Shown: positions 7,024 through 11,195 of the stretch, one piece after another
Position numbering within the stretch: the stretch's first letter is position 1
Layout of the letters: each line of letters opens with the position of its first letter
Source: Candidatus Bathyarchaeota archaeon
GTDB taxonomy: Archaea; Thermoproteota; Bathyarchaeia; EX4484-135
Reading direction: 5' to 3'
Length of the DNA: 11,195 bases
Assembly: GCA_011040545.1 (NCBI GenBank)
Contig: DQYM01000003.1
Location: forward strand, 1-11,195
Translations under genes and position numbers: made by a program
Notes under the pieces: generated by a model
What the model saw: the letters and a program-made list of their open reading frames with translations, nothing else
What the model was told of the DNA's origin: nothing
Databases searched by the model: none

Positions 7024-7101
7024 GCGGCCGTAGTCTAGCCTGGTCTAGGACCCCGGCCTGCCACGCCGGTGACCCGGGTTCAAATCCCGGCGGCCGCACC
7101 A
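7024..7101 (+). tRNA. tRNA-Gly, anticodon GCC, no intron, CCA encoded
   Basis: The acceptor stem GCGGCCG (7024-7030) pairs fully with CGGCCGC (7091-7097), followed by discriminator A and an encoded CCA (7099-7101). The D-stem GTCT/GGAC has one G-U pair. The anticodon stem CCGGC/GCCGG (7053-7057, 7065-7069) closes a seven-base loop with GCC at 7060-7062. The T-arm CCGGG/CCCGG holds TTCAAAT, and the variable loop has four bases. All arms are intact and there is no room for an intron. A T-rich run (7111-7120) follows. Confidence 0.97.
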
Positions 7102-7110
7102 ACCCCTGCC

Positions 7111-7120
7111 TTTTGCCTTT
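7111..7120 (+). terminator. T-rich transcription stop after tRNA-Gly
   Basis: TTTTGCCTTT lies ten bases after the CCA end. Archaeal RNA polymerase stops at such oligo-T runs without needing a hairpin. The convergent gene ends only 27 bases farther on. Confidence 0.5.
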
Positions 7121-7146
7121 AAGTTGTGTTATGGTCGGTAGCAGCC

Positions 7147-7971
7147 CTAAGCTCCCCTAGGCCCCTTCTCAAGCGTCTGCCTTATCTGCTCAGCCGTCCC
7201 AGCTATACGCCTTAGGTATGGAACTGCCTTCCAGCTCGCCCTTAGCTCTTCTATTTCGTGGGCTACATCCTCTGGCCGTGGCACACCGAATAGCTGGAAG
7301 TGGGGCCTAGCCCTCGGCACGGTAACCCCCCTAGCGCCCATGAGCGTTACATCTAGGCCTATGCGTTTTACATGGCCCCCTGAGGAAACCCCTAGGCCAG
7401 CTAGGTCTATGCCCGTCCCTAGGCCTGAGGCCGTGAGCACATTCACGTTCCCGAAGTTAAATATACGGCCAAGTATTCCCTTCTCAGATACCACGTCCTT
7501 TATATCCTCGTAGTAGACGTAGCGCTCTGACTTAGTTATGAACCTCTTGCTCATTATGATCCTCCTATTCGTTACGTGGTATTTATGGCCCCTCCTGTAG
7601 GCCTCTACGATGAACAGGCCAATTATGCCTCCTGCTATCGTGAAGGAGCTAAGCGAGCTAAGTGGCATGGCACCGTAGAGCACTAGGGCAGTTCCCATGG
7701 CCCCTAGGCCTATGGCGCAGAGGAGGGGCCAGAACGTTATGTGGAATAGCCCAACTACGATGGGCGCTACTAGCAGGAGGCCCCACCACAAGATGAGCGT
7801 TAGGGGGAGGCCAAGCATGCTTACACTTGCGATCTTAGCTAGCTCACCCCATAGGGTATAGAAGGCAACTCCAACTGCTATGAAGTATATACAGAGCGAT
7901 ATATATCTCATGAACGCAAGTGGATGGGGCCTTAGCGTCATCACGAGGTCCTCGCCCTCTAGCAGCCTCAT
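7147..7971 (-). CDS. Four-helix membrane protein with a cytoplasmic bPH2 (bacterial PH-like) domain
   Basis: This looks like a small membrane protein of the YdbS/YdbT-like bPH2 type (PF03703). Using the ATG at 7971 it has 274 residues. After a short N-terminus with RPHPLAFMRY come about four hydrophobic segments (residues roughly 20-40 and 50-115), then the PH-like core: KYHVTNRRIIM, then YVYYEDIKDVVSEKGILGRI, then FGNVNVLTASG (about 126-185). YxVTxRRI and GLLGRxxGxGxV are the family hallmarks. The C-terminal tail is charged and helical (PEDVAHEIEELRASWK). An in-frame TTG at 7992 would add seven residues. I prefer the ATG because GGGTGAAGGA precedes it and the TATA-like box at 8003-8010 would start transcription near 7981, after the TTG. 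The gene is last in a minus-strand row that includes an ESCRT-III-like gene. Its role is unknown; bPH2 proteins are suspected membrane-organising factors. Confidence 0.82.
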   Translation of the reverse strand: MRLLEGEDLVMTLRPHPLAFMRYISLCIYFIAVGVAFYTLWGELAKIASVSMLGLPLTLILWWGLLLVAPIVVGLFHITFWPLLCAIGLGAMGTALVLYGAMPLSSLSSFTIAGGIIGLFIVEAYRRGHKYHVTNRRIIMSKRFITKSERYVYYEDIKDVVSEKGILGRIFNFGNVNVLTASGLGTGIDLAGLGVSSGGHVKRIGLDVTLMGARGVTVPRARPHFQLFGVPRPEDVAHEIEELRASWKAVPYLRRIAGTAEQIRQTLEKGPRGA

Positions 7972-8002
7972 TCCTTCACCCAGGGTAAGCAAGGTAGGGC
8001 CT

Positions 8003-8016
8003 CAGATATGCTTTTC
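8003..8016 (-). promoter_or_regulatory. BRE/TATA promoter for the bPH2 membrane protein
   Basis: The minus strand reads GAAAAG then CATATCTG, the same purine block and TATA-like layout as the tRNA promoter. It overlaps the gap after the 477-residue gene, so the membrane protein can be transcribed apart from the genes upstream. Confidence 0.45.
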
Positions 8017-8022
8017 TGACCA

Positions 8023-9456
8023 CTAAAGGCCTTCTACTTCAGCCCTGAGGTCCTTGAACTTATCCGCCTTCTTGTCTATTAGGTCAACTACCTCAGATGC
8101 TATCTTAGCTACCTCACTGCCCTCGGCAGCTGAGATGAGCTTGCTCAACCTCTTAAGGGCCTCATTAAGGCACTTATTGGCCGTCCTAATCATCCTCTTG
8201 AGCCTATCTATGTCCTTGATATCAATGGGGAGGCCAGATATAGCAGCCCTCCTGAGGGAGGACCTAAGGGCTAGGGCCTCGCAGAACACCTGCATGAAAT
8301 CGCAGTAGGATGCTTCCGCCAGTAGGAGCTCAAGCTTAAGCCCTTCTGCCTCCTCAGAGAGCTTTGTGAAAAGCCTTGAGGCCAGCTGATAGAGCTTCGC
8401 TGCCTCCTCAAGTAGATCAGCTTCAAAACAGCTCTCAGCTTCTACCAATAGGCTCTTAGCTTGTTCTTCTGAAACGGGGAGCCAGCTATTTGAGTTAGAT
8501 ACCAGTAGGCCCCTACTAGCAAGCTCCTCTATTATCGCAGATGCATATCCTGGCTTCCAGCCAAAGTGCTTTATGAAAAGCGCTTCCCTCACCCTAAGCC
8601 TTGCGTGCTTGCAAACATCCTTGGCTAGCTCAAAGGCAGCCTTTACATCCTCTTCCCTTGGGCTTATGAGGGCTAGGCCAGAGCGCTCATCTACGTGCCT
8701 TACTAGGCCCCTAGACTTCAGTGCCCTTAGGGCTGCTAGCACTTCACCTCGCTCTATGCTTAAGCCTAGGAGCTGTGATAGCCAGGCAGCTGCCTCTGGG
8801 ATCCTCATGTAGCCATCCTCTGTGCCCTCTTTGAGCTCTATCATGCCCTTCTCCAAGAGGGAAGCAAGTAGTTCAGTAAAGGCCTCCTTGTCCTTCCTAG
8901 CCTCAGGGGCATAGGCCAAGACTACGGATATGGCTGCTAGATCTAGCTTGGTCGGCAGGCTATCCTTGATGGCCTTTAGCAGCACGTGGGCTGGGGGGCT
9001 AGGCCCAAGGGCACGGGCTACCTCAAGCACGGCCTTAAGGCCCTTGAGATCGCTTGCTAGGGAGGATAAGGCTTTAATGCTATCTTGATCTAGCCCACCA
9101 GATGAGGAAGCCTTCTCAAGCCCAGCCCTGAGGTCGCTTAAGGTAGAGGAGGCCAATATGTAGGATAGGCGCCAAGTGCTTAAGTCCCTGCTAGGCGGTA
9201 AATCGGGGAGCTGCAGGAGGAGTGAGTGTAGTTCTTCAAGGGCTAGGGATAGAGGGCGGAGCACTTCAATGGCATCTCGCCTACCATCCTTAAAAGCACT
9301 TGAGATCAACTCGCTTATCAAGTGGCCAGCCGATGCAGCTTGCTCTACTAGGTCTAGCTTGCTTACCTGCATGAGGTTAGCAAGCTGCTTAGCTGCCCTA
9401 CCTGGATCCCTTAGGGCCTTAGCCCAGGAGAGGAGCAAGGAAGGGCTTATCCTCAA
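8023..9456 (-). CDS. Unrecognised 477-residue helical protein with winged-helix-like and MIT-like segments
   Basis: I do not recognise this protein as a family. It is nearly all helical, with no signal peptide or membrane span. Residues 1-200 are Leu/Ser/Ala-rich helices. Residues about 215-268 read like a winged helix: a helix with ALRALKSRGLV, then a short hairpin RHVDERSGLALISP. A second such unit follows at about 290-330 (ASAIIEELASRGLLV, then SNSWLPVS). Residues about 330-405 (AKSLLVEAESCFEADLLEEA, then KLYQLASRLF) have the spacing of an MIT or TPR helical hairpin. More amphipathic helices fill the C-terminus. The start TTG at 9456 overlaps the TGA of the ESCRT-III-like gene (9455-9453), and GGGGAAAGG lies just upstream, so the two are translationally coupled. 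In eukaryotes tandem winged helices mark ESCRT-II subunits and MIT domains bind ESCRT-III tails; a partner role here is inference only. Confidence 0.8.
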   Translation of the reverse strand: MRISPSLLLSWAKALRDPGRAAKQLANLMQVSKLDLVEQAASAGHLISELISSAFKDGRRDAIEVLRPLSLALEELHSLLLQLPDLPPSRDLSTWRLSYILASSTLSDLRAGLEKASSSGGLDQDSIKALSSLASDLKGLKAVLEVARALGPSPPAHVLLKAIKDSLPTKLDLAAISVVLAYAPEARKDKEAFTELLASLLEKGMIELKEGTEDGYMRIPEAAAWLSQLLGLSIERGEVLAALRALKSRGLVRHVDERSGLALISPREEDVKAAFELAKDVCKHARLRVREALFIKHFGWKPGYASAIIEELASRGLLVSNSNSWLPVSEEQAKSLLVEAESCFEADLLEEAAKLYQLASRLFTKLSEEAEGLKLELLLAEASYCDFMQVFCEALALRSSLRRAAISGLPIDIKDIDRLKRMIRTANKCLNEALKRLSKLISAAEGSEVAKIASEVVDLIDKKADKFKDLRAEVEGL

Positions 9457-10127
9457 GCCCTTTCCCCTGCCTCAGCTAGCTTCCTCTTTAGCTCCTCAAG
9501 CTTCCTCTTAGCCTCCTCAGCCTTGGCTTCCGACCTAGTAGTTAAAGCTACCTCTCCTGACTCAGCTTCAACTTCAGGGGCTGCTACTGCTTCTGGTGCT
9601 AGCTCGCTAGCCATTAGGTTCCTAAGCTCAGCCTCAACGAGCTCCTCATGTTCTACCGATGGTGTTACCTCAACCTCTAGCCCCAACATGCTATCCATGA
9701 TGGATATATCGCTCTCAAGCTGCCTAACTGCTAGCATTGGGTTATCTGGGAGCCTCTCAAGCGTCTTATCAATAAAGCTGCTTATCCTCTCACCAAAGGC
9801 ATTTATCTCCTCTACCGTCTTCATGCGGGATATCCTGAGCTTTATCCTAGATAGGAGCTTAGCTAGCAGTAGGCAGGCCTCACCCTCGCCCCTATACTCA
9901 GCCCAGCTAGTTAGCTCAGCCCTAGCTAGCTTTAACAGGCCAGCTTTAACGTATTGGGCTGCTCTCGCATGGAAGTTCTTAGCTTCCTCAAGCAGGCTCT
10001 GGCCCCTGAACTCAAGTATCCTCCTCATGCTCTCGCACTCTGCAATCGCCTGCTCCCTTGTCATGCCCTTGCCTATCAGCCTTAGTCGCCTAGCCAGGGA
10101 GATCAGAAGGCTTTTGACCACTGACAT
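9453..10127 (-). CDS. ESCRT-III/Snf7-like protein (CdvB-related)
   Basis: ESCRT-III proteins polymerise on membranes and drive constriction and scission; archaeal CdvB proteins act in cell division and vesicle release. The 224-residue protein has a short basic amphipathic N-terminus (VKSLLISLARRLRLIGKG), then a long helical hairpin (about 24-126). Within it, LLEEAKNFHARAAQYVKAG, KLARAELTSWAEYRG and LLLAKLLSRIKLRISRM follow the spacing of the Snf7 alpha1-alpha2 core. A block at 131-148 (AVRQLESDISIMDSMLG) and an acidic ELVEAELRNLMASE segment (162-175) match the later Snf7 helices. A flexible acidic Ala/Glu linker leads to a C-terminal helix (EEAKRKLEELKRKLAEA), where MIT-binding motifs usually sit. 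There is no CdvB-type C-terminal winged helix. ATG 10127 has GAGGAGG upstream. The call rests on pattern and spacing; a generic coiled-coil protein remains possible. Confidence 0.65.
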   Translation of the reverse strand: MSVVKSLLISLARRLRLIGKGMTREQAIAECESMRRILEFRGQSLLEEAKNFHARAAQYVKAGLLKLARAELTSWAEYRGEGEACLLLAKLLSRIKLRISRMKTVEEINAFGERISSFIDKTLERLPDNPMLAVRQLESDISIMDSMLGLEVEVTPSVEHEELVEAELRNLMASELAPEAVAAPEVEAESGEVALTTRSEAKAEEAKRKLEELKRKLAEAGERA

Positions 10128-10129
10128 GC

Positions 10130-10185
10130 TATTGCTCCTCCTCTATTGCTCTAGCTTGGTTGAATATAACCTTATTGCTCTAGCT
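10130..10185 (-). repeat. Direct repeats across the ATPase/ESCRT-III-like gene junction
   Basis: The 13-base plus-strand string TATTGCTCTAGCT occurs exactly at 10144-10156 and 10173-10185, and its first eight bases (TATTGCTC) again at 10130-10137. The rightmost copy encodes the last residues of the ATPase (LEQ-stop). The middle copy would encode the same LEQ-stop, which suggests a local duplication of the gene end. The TATA box and Shine-Dalgarno of the next gene lie between the copies. Confidence 0.6.
10161..10170 (-). promoter_or_regulatory. TATA-like promoter for the ESCRT-III-like gene
   Basis: The minus strand reads GGTTATATTCAACC directly after the ATPase stop codon. Transcription would start near 10140, giving a leader of about 13 bases that carries GAGGAGG ahead of the ATG at 10127. 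The motif is itself a small inverted repeat (GGTT/AACC). Confidence 0.5.
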
Positions 10186-11195
10186 CCCTAGCCCCTGGGC
10201 ATGCCTCAGCCATTAGAGCCCTGAGGGAGGAGAGGGCGCTATCTAGTAATGGAGGCGTTGGTGCGGAAACCACGATGGCCACGACCTCCCCATCTTCTGC
10301 CCTAGCAGCAGCAAGTCCCATTGCCACTCCTCCATGATAGGCAAGCAAGAAGCGCTTTCCCTCCTCCCCAGCCCCTTTTAAGCTCCAGCCAGCCTCAGCT
10401 AGCTTGATAGCTAGCGCCCTAAGGGCCTCCCCTGCATCCTCGGTTGCAAATGCCCTAGAGGCTAGGCACTGCGTGGACCTTGGAACAAGCACATCAAGCT
10501 GGCCATATATCATCATCCTAGATAGGTAGTTAGCAACTATATCTAGTGGGTAATCCACCGTGATCAGACTGAACTCAGGTAGCTCAGGGCCTGTCTCAAG
10601 GCCTTCTAGGCCCTCAAGGCCCTCAGGGTGTGCTGGTGGCGTGGGAGGCGGGGTAGGAGCCTCTGGTATGGGCAAACCCCCTTCCCTGCCCTCAAGGCCT
10701 AGGGCCTCAGCTAAGGCCCTAATGGCCCTCTCTAGGTCGGGGCTCTTAACTGGCTCAATTAACGGTGTTTCACCACCATGTGAGCAAGCCCGCTCCTTTA
10801 TCTTTGTTACAAATGGCTCCCCAAGGCCTAGGACTACTGCCTCACCAGGCTCTAAGGACCTAACAACCTCATCTAGCTCGCTAGGCAAGCCTTCCTCATG
10901 CAGCTTCTTCAGGTCGGTTGGATCGGTGAGCTTATGCACTATCTTTACTTCAGCTTGGGCTAGAACAGACTTGCTTATCTCAGCTGGCCTCCTAACCGTG
11001 ATGACGAGGCCAATACCTATGTGCCTCCCTGTTGCTGCTATCTCGTAGAGCCAGTAGAAGGCCTTCTTAAGGGCCTTTGATATGCGATCAAGCCTTGGTA
11101 GTCCCTTCTCAGGTGCTATCCTATGGGCCTCATCTACTATGAGCACGTACGGCCTCCTGGCCTCTTCCTCAACCTTGTAGAGGGCCTCTAGGAAA
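10172..11195 (-). CDS. HerA/VirB4-like ATPase with a Pro-rich linker and novel C-terminal domain (5' end off window)
   Basis: HerA/FtsK-superfamily ATPases are hexameric motors that move DNA or protein. The reading frame stays open to the right edge, so the N-terminus, Walker A and true start are missing; the GTG at 11146 is internal. Seen: Walker B VLIVDEAHRIAP, then ATGRHIGIGLVITVRRP and AQAEVKIVHKLTDPTDL, matching the HerA pattern of a GRxxGIxLxxxxQRP block followed by a NP/DPxDL strand. The usual Q of the QRP motif is R here. After the core (LEPGEAVVLG, EPFVTKIKER) comes a linker with APTPPPTPPAHP and three GLE repeats. Then follows a domain of about 130 residues (VDYPLDIVANYLSRMMIYG onward) that I do not recognise. 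It stops 44 bases before the ESCRT-III-like ATG. Classical HerA sits with nurA, mre11 and rad50; none is visible here, so this is probably a paralogue with another job. Confidence 0.85.
   Translation of the reverse strand, partial: FLEALYKVEEEARRPYVLIVDEAHRIAPEKGLPRLDRISKALKKAFYWLYEIAATGRHIGIGLVITVRRPAEISKSVLAQAEVKIVHKLTDPTDLKKLHEEGLPSELDEVVRSLEPGEAVVLGLGEPFVTKIKERACSHGGETPLIEPVKSPDLERAIRALAEALGLEGREGGLPIPEAPTPPPTPPAHPEGLEGLEGLETGPELPEFSLITVDYPLDIVANYLSRMMIYGQLDVLVPRSTQCLASRAFATEDAGEALRALAIKLAEAGWSLKGAGEEGKRFLLAYHGGVAMGLAAARAEDGEVVAIVVSAPTPPLLDSALSSLRALMAEACPGARELEQ

Noticed and set aside
7024..7101. Intron or split form in the tRNA, and tRNA-flanking attachment site
   Set aside because: All arms fold without extra bases, and no repeat of the tRNA 3' end or integrase gene is visible.
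8054..8308. 84-codon plus-strand open frame and similar short frames opposite the 477-residue gene
   Set aside because: No ribosome binding site, no motif and shadow composition; the opposing frame is continuous over 477 codons.
9523..10191. 222-codon plus-strand open frame opposite the ESCRT-III-like gene
   Set aside because: Extreme Ser/Ala/Leu content with no motif, and it runs through the ATPase/ESCRT junction. The minus-strand gene has a promoter, Shine-Dalgarno and coupling to its neighbour.
10560..11048. 162-codon plus-strand open frame opposite the ATPase
   Set aside because: Ser/Pro/Arg-rich antisense shadow of the HerA-like ATPase, whose Walker B region lies on the other strand.
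10172..11146. Complete 324-residue ATPase starting at GTG 11146
   Set aside because: The GTG is the Val of Walker B; the frame continues upstream (FLEALYKVEEEARRPY) to the window edge, so the gene is only partly in view.
7147..11195. Classical HerA-NurA-Mre11-Rad50 DNA repair operon or standard cdvABC operon
   Set aside because: No NurA, Mre11, Rad50, CdvA or Vps4-type sequence is present in the genes that can be read.

Overview
The window looks like the chromosome of an anaerobic, probably hyperthermophilic archaeon of the Thermoproteota (Crenarchaeota). The signs are TATA/BRE-like promoters about 26 bases ahead of very short leaders, frequent TTG start codons, a mid-50s GC content by eye, archaeal-type HypB/HypC/HypD, a predicted cyclic 2,3-diphosphoglycerate synthetase-family protein, and an ESCRT-III-like gene. 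The species cannot be named. The ESCRT-III-like gene and the hyp genes would fit the Desulfurococcales-Sulfolobales side better than Thermoproteales, but this is inference.

Left part (1-5472): a [NiFe]-hydrogenase maturation locus. On the minus strand a hydrogenase maturation endopeptidase (1088-576) precedes hypB (515 to beyond the left edge). Divergent from them, on the plus strand, is a 967-residue secreted, sequon-rich beta protein (1194-4097), followed at once by hypC (4099-4311) and hypD (4375-5472). HypB delivers nickel. HypC and HypD build and carry the Fe(CN)2CO group. The endopeptidase trims the large subunit once the metal site is complete. hypA, hypE, hypF and the hydrogenase subunits are not in view.

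Middle (5477-7101): convergent with hypD, with only 4 bases between, is a minus-strand P-loop protein of the cyclic 2,3-diphosphoglycerate synthetase family (COG2403-like). Next comes a 203-base intergenic stretch and an intron-less tRNA-Gly(GCC) with an encoded CCA end.

Right part (7147-11195): four minus-strand genes in one direction. In transcription order they are a HerA/VirB4-like ATPase (5' end off the window), an ESCRT-III/Snf7-like coiled protein, a 477-residue helical protein translationally coupled to it (with two winged-helix-like segments and an MIT-like helical repeat), and a four-helix membrane protein with a bacterial-type PH (bPH2) domain. No Vps4/CdvC or CdvA is present. This ATPase + ESCRT-III-like + winged-helix/MIT-like + membrane-PH cluster is the best candidate here for an undescribed system, perhaps in membrane remodelling, DNA segregation or vesicle formation.

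Other signals: near-perfect inverted repeats sit between promoter and start codon of the secreted-protein gene and of hypD. A 13-base direct repeat spans the ATPase/ESCRT-III junction. The tetranucleotide CGCG is absent from the whole window, while CTAG, rare in many prokaryotes, is abundant.
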